From contig NZ_PGEP01000001.1 of the NCBI RefSeq assembly GCF_002797445.1, positions 4,898,501-4,962,500 of the forward strand: a stretch of DNA of 64,000 nt, in the 5' to 3' direction. Each line of letters opens with the position of its first letter. Within the stretch, counting starts at the first letter, position 1. The notes below the pieces were generated by a model, which was not told where the DNA came from, searched no databases, and saw nothing but the letters and a program-made list of their open reading frames with translations. The translations under genes were made by a program, and so were the position numbers. This document shows, in pieces, positions 26,335-35,249 of this stretch. The DNA is from Acidovorax sp. 69. GTDB lineage: Bacteria; Pseudomonadota; Gammaproteobacteria; Burkholderiales; Burkholderiaceae_C.

Positions 26335-28353
26335 TCAGGCAGCCAGCGCCGCACGCTTGGCCGCCAGCCGCTCTTCGTCGCAGCGCGGGCAGAACGGGTG
26401 TTCGCCCGCCAGGTAGCCGTGCGTGGGGCAGATCGAGAACGTGGGCGTGATGGTGATGTAGGGCAGGCGGAAGTTCGTTAACGCCCGTTTCACCAGCTCG
26501 CGGCAGGCCGCGCCGCTGGACAAGCGCTCGCCCATGTACAGGTGCAGCACGGTGCCGCCGGTGTACTTCGATTGCAGGGCCTCCTGGCGCATCAGCGCCT
26601 CGAACGGGTCGTCGGTGAAGCCCACGGGCAACTGCGAGGAGTTGGTGTAGTACGGCTGGCTCGCGGTGCCTGCCTGCAGGATGGCAGGCCAGCGCTTCTT
26701 GTCTTCCTTGGCGAAGCGGTAGGTGGTGCCCTCGGCGGGCGTGGCCTCCAGGTTGTAGAGGTGGCCGGTTTCTTCCTGGAACTGCGTCATGCGCTCGCGC
26801 ACGTGGTCGAGCAGGCGCAGGGCGAAGGCGTGGCCCCAGTCGCTGGTGATGTCGTGCAGGTCGGCCGTGAAGTTGCGCACCATCTCGTTGATGCCGTTCA
26901 CGCCCAGTGTGCTGAAGTGGTTGCGCAGCGTGCCCAGGTAGCGCTTGGTGTAGGGGAACAAACCCTGGTCCATGAGACGCTGGATGAGCTTGCGCTTGGT
27001 CTCCAGGCTCTGCTTGCCCAGCTCCATGAGGCGGTCGAGCGCGGCCAGCAGCCCTGCTTCATCGCCCGCGTGCAGGTAGCCCAGCCGCGCGCAGTTGATG
27101 GTCACCACGCCCAGGCTGCCCGTCTGCTCGGCGCTGCCGAACAGGCCGTTGCCGCGCTTCAAGAGTTCGCGCAAATCGAGCTGCAGGCGGCAGCACATGG
27201 AGCGCACCATGTTCGGCTCCAGCTCGGAGTTGATGAAGTTCTGGAAGTACGGCAGGCCGTACTTGGCCGTCATCTCGAACAGCAATTGCGCGTTCTCGCT
27301 CTCCCAGGGGAAATCCTTGGTGATGTTGTAGGTGGGGATCGGGAAGGTGAACACACGGCCCTTGGCGTCGCCCGTGGTCATCACGTCGATGTAGGCGCGG
27401 TTGATGAGGTCCATTTCGGCCTGCAGATCCCCATAGCAAAACGGCATCTCTTGGCCCGCGATCACGGGCACCTGCTCGCGCAAATCCTCGGGGCACACCC
27501 AATCAAAGGTGAGGTTGGTGAACGGCGTTTGGGTGCCCCAGCGCGAGGGCACGTTGAGGTTGTAGACCAGCTCCTGAATGCACTGGCGCACGGCTGGGTA
27601 GTCCATTGCATCGACGCGCACATACGGCGCCATGTACGTGTCGAACGACGAGAACGCTTGCGCGCCCGCCCACTCGTTTTGCAGCGTGCCCAGGAAGTTG
27701 ACGATCTGCCCCACGGCGGAACTCATGTGTTTGGGCGGCCCCGCCTCCACCTTGCCCGGCACACCGTTCAGGCCTTCGTGCAGCAGCGTGCGCAGCGACC
27801 AGCCCGCGCAGTAGCCGCTGAGCATGTCGAGGTCATGGATGTGAATGTCGCCATTGCGGTGCGCCTCGCCGATCTCGGGCGTGTACACATGCGACAGCCA
27901 GTAGTTGGCCGTGACCTTGCCCGACACGTTGAGGATGAGCCCGCCCAGCGAGTAGCCCTGGTTGGCGTTGGCGTTCACACGCCAGTCGGCGCGCGTGAGG
28001 TATTCGTTGATGGAGCTTTCCACGTCGACCAGGGTCTGCTTGTCGGCACGCAGCGTGGCGTGCTGCTCGCGGTAGACGATGTAAGCGCGCGCCGTGGCCA
28101 GGTGGTTGGCGGCGATGAGCGTCTGCTCGGCCACGTCCTGGATCTGCTCGACGGAGGGCGCCTCGCCGTGGAAGCGGTGGATCAGCACCTTGGTGACCTG
28201 CGCGGTGAGCAGCACCGCTTCTTCGGCGTCGTATTCGCCCGATGCCTGGCCCGCACTGGCCAGCGCAGCGCGGATGCGTTCGGCATCAAAAGGAACGCGC
28301 TGGCCGCTGCGCAAAACAACGTCGCGGGGCAAGGTGACAAGGGTGGACGCCAT
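26335..28353 (-). CDS. nrdD: Anaerobic ribonucleoside-triphosphate reductase, large part
   Basis: About 672 residues from ATG 28353 (MASTLVTLPRDVVLRSGQ); a TTG four codons upstream is possible. Residues about 5-100 form an ATP-cone (VPFDAERIRAALASAG, TARAYIVYREQHA). The barrel follows (GYSLGGLILNVSGKV, INCARLGYLHAGD). The C-terminus ends in the zinc motif CPTHGYLAGEHPFCPRC and stops there. The usual glycyl-radical tail is absent and is encoded by the 62-residue gene at 25958-26146. The enzyme makes deoxyribonucleotides without oxygen. Two NrdR boxes lie directly upstream. The neighbouring nor genes suggest life under oxygen limitation. Confidence 0.94.
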   Translation of the reverse strand: MASTLVTLPRDVVLRSGQRVPFDAERIRAALASAGQASGEYDAEEAVLLTAQVTKVLIHRFHGEAPSVEQIQDVAEQTLIAANHLATARAYIVYREQHATLRADKQTLVDVESSINEYLTRADWRVNANANQGYSLGGLILNVSGKVTANYWLSHVYTPEIGEAHRNGDIHIHDLDMLSGYCAGWSLRTLLHEGLNGVPGKVEAGPPKHMSSAVGQIVNFLGTLQNEWAGAQAFSSFDTYMAPYVRVDAMDYPAVRQCIQELVYNLNVPSRWGTQTPFTNLTFDWVCPEDLREQVPVIAGQEMPFCYGDLQAEMDLINRAYIDVMTTGDAKGRVFTFPIPTYNITKDFPWESENAQLLFEMTAKYGLPYFQNFINSELEPNMVRSMCCRLQLDLRELLKRGNGLFGSAEQTGSLGVVTINCARLGYLHAGDEAGLLAALDRLMELGKQSLETKRKLIQRLMDQGLFPYTKRYLGTLRNHFSTLGVNGINEMVRNFTADLHDITSDWGHAFALRLLDHVRERMTQFQEETGHLYNLEATPAEGTTYRFAKEDKKRWPAILQAGTASQPYYTNSSQLPVGFTDDPFEALMRQEALQSKYTGGTVLHLYMGERLSSGAACRELVKRALTNFRLPYITITPTFSICPTHGYLAGEHPFCPRCDEERLAAKRAALAA

Positions 28354-28384
28354 GGAATCGACCAATCAATGAATCGGATTAAAA

Positions 28385-28400
28385 ACACTACCTATGGTGT
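28385..28400 (-). promoter_or_regulatory. NrdR box 1
   Basis: ACACTACCTATGGTGT fits the 16-bp NrdR consensus (ACACWATATATWGTGT-like palindrome) and lies just before nrdD. It pairs with a second box exactly 32 bp away, about three helical turns, the classic NrdR spacing. Confidence 0.8.
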
Positions 28401-28416
28401 CCACGATACCTATCAA

Positions 28417-28432
28417 ACACTATAGGTAGTTT
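28417..28432 (-). promoter_or_regulatory. NrdR box 2
   Basis: ACACTATAGGTAGTTT is the second NrdR-like box, 32 bp from the first. The pair should repress nrdD when dATP is abundant. Confidence 0.75.
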
Positions 28433-28464
28433 GATCAAACACAAGCAGGGCGGTAAGCGGAGGT

Positions 28465-28489
28465 AAAAAAAAGCCGGCACAAGGCCGGC
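28465..28489 (-). terminator. Rho-independent terminator of the hemerythrin gene
   Basis: GCCGGC-ACAAG-GCCGGC hairpin with an eight-base T run on the minus-strand transcript. It separates the hemerythrin/nor transcript from nrdD. Confidence 0.78.
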
Positions 28490-28641
28490 AAAAGGAAGGT
28501 GCCGTCAGGCCCTACCGATGGATGGGGGTGCGTGCCGTAGCACGCTGGAGCACAACGGGGTGCGCGTTGAAAAGGTGCGTTGTTCTTCTGAGCGTGGTGG
28601 ACCTGGGGGACTGCGCCGCGACCGCCTGGTTGCGCGGCCGC

Positions 28642-29070
28642 TCAATGGCAGGCGGCGGTTTCTTCCTCCTCGATGCGGGGATAGAAATCATGGTCCTCAC
28701 GCTGCATGCGCTCGAACACGCGGCGCAGCACCACGTTGGCCTCGTCGCGAAAGCCCTGCGCATCGCGGCGCACGTTCTCGGCCGTGTTCCAGCGGCGAGC
28801 AAACGCATCGTAGGCGCTGGCGATCGATGCCATCTCGCTCTGGTATTGGCGACCCAAACGCGCCAGATCGGCGTTGTCGCCGCGCTGCAGCGCCGGGTAC
28901 AGCACCTGGTCTTCCACGGCCAGGTGCAGCTTGATGGTGCCGCTCATCGCGACGATGCCTTGCGCGATGGCGGTGGCATGGCCCTCCACGCCCGCCTGGG
29001 CCAGCGCGCGCAGCGTGGCGATGCTGCGCAGGATGTCGGTGTGCTGGTGCTTGAATTTGTCGAGGTTCAT
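28642..29070 (-). CDS. Hemerythrin-like HHE domain protein
   Basis: About 142 residues from MNLDKFKHQHTDILRSI. Conserved histidines and carboxylates for a di-iron site are visible in KHQH, HLAVEDQVLYP near residue 48, and REDHDFYP near the C-terminus with the EEEE tail. Hemerythrin-like proteins bind oxygen or nitric oxide or help repair iron centres. It lies 109 bp downstream of the quinol NO reductase gene on the same strand and ahead of a terminator, so co-expression under NO stress is likely. The frame is open further upstream, but homology begins at MNLDKF. Confidence 0.88.
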   Translation of the reverse strand: MNLDKFKHQHTDILRSIATLRALAQAGVEGHATAIAQGIVAMSGTIKLHLAVEDQVLYPALQRGDNADLARLGRQYQSEMASIASAYDAFARRWNTAENVRRDAQGFRDEANVVLRRVFERMQREDHDFYPRIEEEETAACH

Positions 29071-29179
29071 GGCATGTCCTTGTGGGATGTGAAGAAGAAG
29101 CATGAGGGGTTGCTGTGTTGCAGCCGCTTGTGGCGGCGGCAACATGGGCGGTCTGTGCGGGACTCTCGGGTCTGTCTTG

Positions 29180-31465
29180 TCAGCGGCGGGACTCTGCCAG
29201 GTACGCCCCGGCCATTGCCGCAGGAGCGCGCGAGCCAAACACGCCGCTCACCACCTGCCAGGCCATGGCCAGCGCGCCCACGATGAAGACCACGTCGCCG
29301 AAGGTGCGCACCCAGCGCAATGTCTGGATAAAGGGCTGCTGCATGAACTCCTCGCCCCGGGCGTACCACAGGCCTTCGCTCACGCTGGCGTGGAACTGGA
29401 ACAGGGCGATGGGAAACAGGCTGGTGGCAATCATCAGCACCAGGCCGGCGTTGAGCCACCAGAAGCCCGTCTTCATCAGGCGCTCGCTGAACACCAGCTG
29501 CGGCCGGATGTAGCGCAGCACCAGCAGCGTGAAGCCGAGCGCCAGGAATCCATACACCCCGAACAGCGCGGCATGGGCATGCACCGGCGTGGTGTTCAGG
29601 CCCTGCACGTAGTACAGCGCAATGGGCGGGTTGATCATGAAGCCGAAGACACCCGCGCCCAGCATGTTCCAGAAGGCCACGGCCACGAAGCACATCAGCG
29701 GCCAGCGCAGGCGGGCCATCCAGGGCGTGCGGTGCTGCAGGCGCCAGTGTTCCCAGGCCTCGTGGCCCAGCACGACCAGCGGCACCACTTCGAGTGCGCT
29801 GAAGGCCGCGCCCACCGCCATCACCGGGGTGGTGGTGCCCGCAAAGTACAGGTGGTGGAAGGTGCCGGGTACGCCACCCAGCATGAACAGCGAGGCCGAG
29901 GCCAGGCTGGCCGTGGTGGCCATGCGCACCGACACGAGCCCCAGCGTCGAGAAGATGAAGGCCAGCGCCGTGGTGGCAAACACCTCGAAGAAGCCTTCGA
30001 CCCACAGGTGCACCACCCACCAGCGCCAGTACTCCATCACCGACAGGTGGGTGCGTTCGCCATAGAAGAAGCCTGCACCATAGAACAGGCCGATGGCCAC
30101 CACCGACGCCGTCAGCAGCGCCAGCAGGTTCTTGTCGCCGCCGGGTGTGCGCAGCGCCGGCACAATGCCGCGCAGCATGAGCACCAGCCAGAAGACGATG
30201 CCGGTGAACTTGCCGATTTGCCACAGACGGCCCAGGTCCACGTATTCATAGCCCTGGTGGCCCAGCCAGAAGTTCCACTCGGGCGGCATGATCTGCGCGA
30301 TCGCCAGGTAGTTGCCCGTGAACGAGCCGACCACCACCACCACGAGTGCCCAGAACAGGATGTCCACGCCCAGCTTCTGGTAGGCCGGGTCCTTGCCGCC
30401 ATTGATGAGCGGCGCGAGGAACAGGCCGGCAGCCAGGAAGCCCGTGGCGATCCAGAACAGCGCGCTCTGGATGTGCCAGGTGCGCACCAGCGAGTAAGGC
30501 AACCACTGCGACACGTTGATGCCGTAGAACTGCTGCCCCTCCACCGTGTAATGCGCGGTGAACCCGCCCACCAGCACCTGGAAGCTGAACAGCGCGACGA
30601 TGAGGAACAAATACTTGCCCAGCCCGCGCTGCGACGGCGTGAGCGGCACGCGCGACAGCGGGTCGTGCTGGGGTGGCACGGGTTCCACCTCGTCGTGCTT
30701 GCGCAGGAAGGACCAGCCCCACACGAGGAAGCCCACGCCCGCCATCATCACGACCACGCTCATCACCGACCACACCATGTTCTCGGCGGTCGGCTTATTG
30801 CCGATCAGCGGTTCGTGCGGCCAGTTGTTGGTGTATGTGGCGGTGGTTCCTGGCCGCTCGGTGGCGGCGGCCCAGGCCGTCCAGAAGAAGAAACCCGTCA
30901 TCTGCGCACGCCGCTCGGGGCTGGGCAGGGTGTTTTCCTTCATGGCGAAGTGTTCGCGGGTGGTGTGCAGCGCGGGCGCGTCGCTGAAGAGCTGGTCGTA
31001 GTACAGCGCTGTCATCGCAATGGCATCGGCCCGCGTGGTGGACACCGTCGCCACGCCCGTCTCAGGGTGGTAGGTGTTGGTGCGGTACTCGGTCTTCATG
31101 CGGTCGCGCAGCACAGCCTGGGCGGCGGCGTCCAAGTCGGCAAAGGGCTTGCCATGCGCACGCTCGGCAGCTACTTCCAGCCAGTTGAGCAGCTCGCGGT
31201 GCAGCCAGTCGGCCGTCCAGTCGGGCGCCTGGTAGGCGCCGTGGCCCCAGATGGAGCCCAGCTGCATGCCACCCACCGACTGCCAGGCGGTCTGGCCATC
31301 AAGGATGCTGTCGTGCGTGAAGAGGACTTCGCCGCCCGCCGTGGCGATCTTGGCGGGGATGGGCGGCGCGGTGCGGTAGACCTCGGCGCCGTAGTAGCCC
31401 AGCAGGCTGAAGGTGACGATGAGCACGCCGATCAGCGTGAACCAGAGCTTGCGGTAGTTACCCAT
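29180..31465 (-). CDS. norZ: Quinol-dependent nitric oxide reductase (qNOR)
   Basis: The 761-residue membrane protein is a single-subunit qNOR. An N-terminal transmembrane segment (LWFTLIGVLIVTFSLLGYYG) and a large periplasmic part (SVGGMQLGSIWGHGAYQAPDW) are followed by the NorB-like 12-helix core. Heme/metal ligands appear in RTWHIQSALFW, WWVVHLWVEGFFEVFA (His plus the conserved Glu), PGTFHHLYFAG and PVHAHAALFGVYG. It reduces NO to N2O with electrons from quinol. AGGAGG precedes the ATG. It is divergent from norR, and a sigma54 promoter is seen about 135 bp upstream. norB is an alternative name. Confidence 0.95.
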   Translation of the reverse strand: MGNYRKLWFTLIGVLIVTFSLLGYYGAEVYRTAPPIPAKIATAGGEVLFTHDSILDGQTAWQSVGGMQLGSIWGHGAYQAPDWTADWLHRELLNWLEVAAERAHGKPFADLDAAAQAVLRDRMKTEYRTNTYHPETGVATVSTTRADAIAMTALYYDQLFSDAPALHTTREHFAMKENTLPSPERRAQMTGFFFWTAWAAATERPGTTATYTNNWPHEPLIGNKPTAENMVWSVMSVVVMMAGVGFLVWGWSFLRKHDEVEPVPPQHDPLSRVPLTPSQRGLGKYLFLIVALFSFQVLVGGFTAHYTVEGQQFYGINVSQWLPYSLVRTWHIQSALFWIATGFLAAGLFLAPLINGGKDPAYQKLGVDILFWALVVVVVGSFTGNYLAIAQIMPPEWNFWLGHQGYEYVDLGRLWQIGKFTGIVFWLVLMLRGIVPALRTPGGDKNLLALLTASVVAIGLFYGAGFFYGERTHLSVMEYWRWWVVHLWVEGFFEVFATTALAFIFSTLGLVSVRMATTASLASASLFMLGGVPGTFHHLYFAGTTTPVMAVGAAFSALEVVPLVVLGHEAWEHWRLQHRTPWMARLRWPLMCFVAVAFWNMLGAGVFGFMINPPIALYYVQGLNTTPVHAHAALFGVYGFLALGFTLLVLRYIRPQLVFSERLMKTGFWWLNAGLVLMIATSLFPIALFQFHASVSEGLWYARGEEFMQQPFIQTLRWVRTFGDVVFIVGALAMAWQVVSGVFGSRAPAAMAGAYLAESRR

Positions 31466-31553
31466 GGCGGGCCTCCTGCTTCAATAGGACAAGGACGGGG
31501 CGGCGCCAGCGTGCGCTGGCCGCACATGGGGCCGGTTGGTGTCGGGGTCTTGG

Positions 31554-31570
31554 TGTCATGGTTTTTCTGA
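31554..31570. repeat. 17-bp direct repeat near norZ, copy 1
   Basis: TGTCATGGTTTTTCTGA recurs with one mismatch at 31649. The two copies flank the sigma54 promoter; they may be NorR sites or another operator. Confidence 0.4.
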
Positions 31571-31599
31571 ATGAGTGAATCGGTGTCACTGCCTACATC

Positions 31600-31614
31600 G
31601 CAAGCGCCGGGCCA
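31600..31614 (-). promoter_or_regulatory. Sigma54 promoter of norZ
   Basis: Minus-strand TGGCCCGGCGCTTGC keeps GG and GC at -24/-12 with correct spacing (consensus TGGCAC-N5-TTGC). It lies between norR and norZ, as expected for a NorR-activated gene. Confidence 0.72.
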
Positions 31615-31648
31615 GGGCTGTAGGTCTTTCAAATCAACCACTTACAAA

Positions 31649-31665
31649 TGTCATGGTTTTTTTGA
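31649..31665. repeat. 17-bp direct repeat near norZ, copy 2
   Basis: TGTCATGGTTTTTTTGA, about 35-50 bp upstream of the sigma54 promoter on the norR side. With the next base it also reads GTCA...TGAC-like, which resembles an enhancer half-site pair. Confidence 0.4.
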
Positions 31666-31712
31666 CCGTCTCCCGATAGGGTTTAATTCACCCAACAAAG
31701 GTAAATATCACC

Positions 31713-33293
31713 ATGGACCACCGCACTCTGCTGGCCGACCTGGCCACCGATCTCCCCCAGGTCGTGCGCCTGCAGCGGTTGGTGGACCACCTGCGCATGC
31801 GTTTTCACTGCGGCGCTGTGGCGCTGCTGCAGCTCGAAGAGGACCACCTGCGCCCGGTGGCCGTGGACGGCCTGGTGCGCGAGGCGCTGGGCCGGCGTTT
31901 TGCCGTGGGCCAGCACCCCCGGCTCGCGGCCATCCTGGCGCGGCGCGAGGTGACCTGTTTTGACCACGACAGCACCCTGCCCGACCCGTACGACGGCCTG
32001 CTCGACACCCTGGTGGGCGAGCCCCTGCCGGTGCACGACTGCATGGGCATCAGCCTGCAGGTGGACGGCCAGCCCTGGGGCGTGCTGACGCTGGACGCAC
32101 TGCAGACAGGCACCTTTGGCGAGGCCGCACGCGCGGCCCTGGCCGACTGCAAGGTGCTGGTAGAGGCGGCCGTGCGCATCTCGCGGCTGGAGCGCGAGGT
32201 GCAGGCGCTGCGCAGCGCCCCCCACGCGCGCAGCGTGGACGACGAGCGCGCCACCCGCGCGGGCGATGGCGACATGGAGATCGTCGGCCAGAGCGAGCCC
32301 CTGCTGCGGCTGGTGCACGAGCTCACGGTGGTGGCGGGCTCGGACTTGCCCGTGCTGCTGCTGGGCGAGACCGGTGTGGGCAAGGAGCTGTTTGCGCGCC
32401 TGCTGCACCGCCAGTCCCCCCGCTCTGCCCGCCCGCTCGTGCATGTGAACTGCGCTGCCCTGCCCGAGTCGCTGGCCGAGAGCGAGCTGTTTGGTCACGT
32501 GCGCGGCGCATTCTCGGGCGCGGTGGCCGACCGGCCGGGCCGCTTCGAAGCGGCCGAGGGCGGCACGCTGTTCCTCGACGAGGTGGGCGAGCTGCCGCTG
32601 GCCGTGCAGGCCAAACTGCTGCGCACCCTGCAGAACGGCGAGATCCAGCGCTTGGGCGCCGACCGGCCCCGGCGTGTGGACGTGCGTGTGATCGCCGCCA
32701 CCAACCGCAACCTGCGCGAGCAGGTGCGCGATGGCGCCTTCCGCGCCGACCTGTACCACCGGCTGTCGGTGTACCCCGTACCCATTCCGCCGCTGCGCGA
32801 ACGGGGCAACGATGCGTTGCTGCTGGCAGGGCGTTTTCTGGAGCTGAACCGCGCCCGGCTGGGCCTGCGCAGCCTGCGCCTGTCGCCAGGGGCGCAGGAC
32901 GCGCTGCGCCGCTACCCCTGGCCCGGCAACATCCGCGAACTGGAGCATGTAGTGAGCCGCGCCGCCCTCAAGGCCCTGAGCCGCGGTGCCGCCCGCAACG
33001 ACATCGTGACACTGGAGGCCGCCCTGCTCGACCTGGATGGCCTGCAAGCCCCCGGCACTTCCACCGCGCCGCACGCCAGCGCCACGCCGCCGCTGCCCCC
33101 TGCGGCCGCAGCGACCGGGCCCGGGTCCTTGGCGCCGTGCACGCTGCGCGACGCCGTCGATGACTGCCAGCGCCAGCGCATCCAGGCTGCACTGGCCCGC
33201 CACACCGGCAACTGGGCGCGTGCAGCCCGCGAGCTGGACATCGACGCCAGCAACCTGCACAAGCTGGCGCGCCGTCTGGCGCTGAAAGATTAG
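31713..33293 (+). CDS. norR: NorR, NO-responsive sigma54-dependent activator
   Basis: The 526-residue protein has the NorR layout: an N-terminal GAF domain (about 15-170) that binds NO at iron; an AAA+ domain with Walker A GETGVGKE, the sigma54-contact loop as GAFSGA instead of the usual GAFTGA, Walker [13 protein letters not shown] and the arginine-finger region; and a C-terminal Fis-type helix-turn-helix ([20 protein letters not shown]). A proline/alanine-rich linker precedes the HTH. It is divergent from norZ, which it should activate. The Thr-to-Ser change in the loop is conservative and probably tolerated. Confidence 0.94.
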   Translation: MDHRTLLADLATDLPQVVRLQRLVDHLRMRFHCGAVALLQLEEDHLRPVAVDGLVREALGRRFAVGQHPRLAAILARREVTCFDHDSTLPDPYDGLLDTLVGEPLPVHDCMGISLQVDGQPWGVLTLDALQTGTFGEAARAALADCKVLVEAAVRISRLEREVQALRSAPHARSVDDERATRAGDGDMEIVGQSEPLLRLVHELTVVAGSDLPVLLLGETGVGKELFARLLHRQSPRSARPLVHVNCAALPESLAESELFGHVRGAFSGAVADRPGRFEAAEGGTLFLDEVGELPLAVQAKLLRTLQNGEIQRLGADRPRRVDVRVIAATNRNLREQVRDGAFRADLYHRLSVYPVPIPPLRERGNDALLLAGRFLELNRARLGLRSLRLSPGAQDALRRYPWPGNIRELEHVVSRAALKALSRGAARNDIVTLEAALLDLDGLQAPGTSTAPHASATPPLPPAAAATGPGSLAPCTLRDAVDDCQRQRIQAALARHTGNWARAARELDIDASNLHKLARRLALKD

Positions 33294-33345
33294 CTACTAA
33301 ATATATAGCTATCAGCGCTTACCAGATAAGCGTTAGGTGTCATTC
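33291..33345 (-). repeat. Dispersed repeat A, copy 8
   Basis: TAGCTAC, TAGCTATCAGCGCTTACCAG, ATAAGCGTTAGG. It begins at the norR stop and lies directly upstream of the ATPase-PIN-RNA ligase cassette. It is inverted relative to the copy at 36624. Confidence 0.72.
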
Positions 33346-33382
33346 TTATCAGTAAATTGCAAGGCCCTAAGATGGGTTCACC

Positions 33383-34672
33383 ATGATCGACCAACTCCAC
33401 CTGCAGAACGTCAAGGCCTGGCGCGACAGCGGCCCGGTGCGGCTGGCGCCCGTGACCATGCTGCTGGGCGCCAATTCGTCGGGCAAATCCACGCTGCTGC
33501 AAAGCCTGCTGCTGCTCAAGCAGACCGTGGCCTCGCCCGACCGCACCATCCACCTGAACCTGGGCGGCGACGAGGCCAACGACTACTTTCACTTTGGCGG
33601 CTTTGACGCGGTGCTTTCGCGCGGTGTGGCGGCGCCGCGCCAGTTCTCCATCGCGCTGTCGTTTCAGCGGCCCGAGGGCGAGCGCGTGCGCGACGGGCGC
33701 TTTGCCTGCAGCTACGGGCAGACGGCCAGCGGGGCCGTGGCCATCCAGGCGCTGGAGCTGTCCACCGTGGCGCGGCGCTTTCGCGCCGTGCGGCGTGAGC
33801 GCGGCGCCTACGCCATCCATGTGGACGACGAGCCCCGGCCACGCGGCAAGGGCCCGCAACTGGCGCCCGAGCGTTCCATCGCCCTGAGCGCCGAGGCCCT
33901 GGCCCTGCTGGGCAGCGACGGCGCCCATCTGCAGGACCTGAGCCTGGCCCTGCGCCGCGAGCTGGAGGGCATTGTTTACCTCGGCCCGCTGCGCCGCCGC
34001 CCCGAGCGCGATTACGTGTGGAACAAGACGGCGCCCGGCGAGGTGGGCAGCGATGGCCACCAGGCCATCGACGCGCTGCTGGCCAACGCCCTGCTGCCGT
34101 CCGAGCACCAGGGCAGCGTGCTGCGCAGCGTCTTGCACTGGCTGCAGCGCATGGGCATGGCCGAGCAGCTCAGCGTGCGCGCGGTGGGCCGCTCGGGCCG
34201 CTACGAGCTGCTGGTGCACCACGACGGCGTGGTGGCCAACCTGCGCGACGTGGGCGTGGGCGTCTCGCAGGTGCTGCCGGTGCTGGCCGTGGCCTACTGC
34301 GCGCCGCCGGGCAGCACCGTGATGCTGGAAGAGCCCGAAATCCACCTGCACCCGCTGGCCCAGGCCGTGCTGGCCGAAATGTTTGCCGAGGTGAGCCAGC
34401 AGCGCCAGGTGCAGTTTCTCGTCGAAACGCATTCCGAGCACCTGTTTCGCCGCATGCAGACCCTGATTGCCCGGCGCCAGGCCAGCACCGCGCAGTGCCG
34501 CATGCTGTTCGTGGAACGGCGCGGCGCCGACGCCGTGCTGGTGCCGCTGGACGTGGACGAATTCGGTGCCGTGCGCAACTGGCCGCCGCGCTTTTTTGGC
34601 GACGCGATGGGCGAGGCGCGCGAGCAGGCCCGCGCCCGCGCACAGCGACTTCGGGAAGCATCCAGTGGCTGA
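33383..34672 (+). CDS. AAA ATPase of the DUF3696/OLD-like type
   Basis: The 429-residue protein starts MIDQLHLQNVKAWRDSG and has an SMC/OLD-style ATPase layout: Walker A GANSSGKST at 29-37, an ABC-signature-like DVGVGVSQVLPVL at about 289, Walker B VMLEEPEIHLHP at 313-324, and the ETHSEHL motif near 348. The C-terminal part (FVERRG, FGAVRNWPPRFFGD) fits DUF3696. There is no TOPRIM nuclease. Its stop overlaps the start of a PIN-like nuclease gene by eight bases, and an RNA ligase follows. It is probably the sensor or regulator of that nuclease, as ATPases are in several defence systems. Base composition is like the host genome, so transfer is not recent. Confidence 0.85.
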   Translation: MIDQLHLQNVKAWRDSGPVRLAPVTMLLGANSSGKSTLLQSLLLLKQTVASPDRTIHLNLGGDEANDYFHFGGFDAVLSRGVAAPRQFSIALSFQRPEGERVRDGRFACSYGQTASGAVAIQALELSTVARRFRAVRRERGAYAIHVDDEPRPRGKGPQLAPERSIALSAEALALLGSDGAHLQDLSLALRRELEGIVYLGPLRRRPERDYVWNKTAPGEVGSDGHQAIDALLANALLPSEHQGSVLRSVLHWLQRMGMAEQLSVRAVGRSGRYELLVHHDGVVANLRDVGVGVSQVLPVLAVAYCAPPGSTVMLEEPEIHLHPLAQAVLAEMFAEVSQQRQVQFLVETHSEHLFRRMQTLIARRQASTAQCRMLFVERRGADAVLVPLDVDEFGAVRNWPPRFFGDAMGEAREQARARAQRLREASSG

Positions 34673-35228
34673 AGCGAACGCTCTGCAGGCCCGCCTGGTG
34701 GACACCAATGTGCTCATCGTCGCCAGCGCGGTGGATGCGGGCTCGCCCTTTGGTGCCGAATCCACGCCGGTGGAGGACGCCACGCTGCGCCAGCAGGTGT
34801 TCGACTGGCTCGAAGCCTTTGAAGCCGACCCCACGCGCCATGCCGTGCTCGACGTGGACTGGCATGTGTGCGGCGAATACCGCCACAAGCTCACCGAGCA
34901 GGACTACGGCTGGCTGGCCATGATGCACAAGATGGACCGCGGCGAGGTGGTGTGGGTCGATGTGCTGCCCGACAAGGACGGCAACGCCGTGCTGCCGCCC
35001 GAACTGGCCGAGGCCGTGACCGATCTGGCCGACCGCAAGATGGTGGCCGCCGCCCTCGCCGCGCTGGACGCCGGCCACGCCACCCGGATCACCAACGCCG
35101 CCGACACCGACTGGATCGACTGCCAGCAGGCCCTGAACGCCGTGGGGCTGGAGGTGGAGAACCTGCTGCCCGACTGGCTGCAGGCGCGCTGGCGCCAGAA
35201 ACACCCACCCGCGCGGCGCGCAAAATAG
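34665..35228 (+). CDS. PIN-domain-like nuclease
   Basis: About 187 residues from a GTG at 34665 with GGGAAG seven bases upstream. The start RLVDTNVLIVAS has the first PIN aspartate (Asp13) and TN pair. Further acidic positions are Glu71 in VCGEYRHKL, Asp123 in LADRKMVAAAL, and ITNAADTDWID with Asp147/Asp149. This spacing fits a PIN-fold RNase with a two-metal active site. It overlaps the ATPase gene and precedes an RNA ligase by 21 bases. Many PIN proteins are toxins, but no antitoxin-like gene is present; the ATPase may hold it in check. The family call rests on motif pattern only. Confidence 0.7.
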   Translation: MAEANALQARLVDTNVLIVASAVDAGSPFGAESTPVEDATLRQQVFDWLEAFEADPTRHAVLDVDWHVCGEYRHKLTEQDYGWLAMMHKMDRGEVVWVDVLPDKDGNAVLPPELAEAVTDLADRKMVAAALAALDAGHATRITNAADTDWIDCQQALNAVGLEVENLLPDWLQARWRQKHPPARRAK

Positions 35229-35249
35229 GGGTACTCAGAACCCGTTCAT

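Noticed and set aside
26542..28425. Long open frame opposite nrdD
   Set aside because: Shadow of nrdD with no recognisable motif; the NrdD reading has ATP-cone and zinc motifs.
28428..28440. TTTGATCAAA upstream of nrdD as an FNR site
   Set aside because: It lacks the four-base spacer of the FNR consensus and overlaps the second NrdR box; it is only a short palindrome.
29102..31570. Very long open frame on the plus strand opposite norZ
   Set aside because: The minus strand encodes a complete quinol NO reductase with all heme ligands. The plus-strand frame is His/Gln/Arg-rich, a usual shadow of high-GC coding sequence.
31713..33293. GAFSGA in norR as a broken sigma54 activator
   Set aside because: Ser for Thr is conservative and the rest of the AAA+ domain is intact, so loss of function is not supported.
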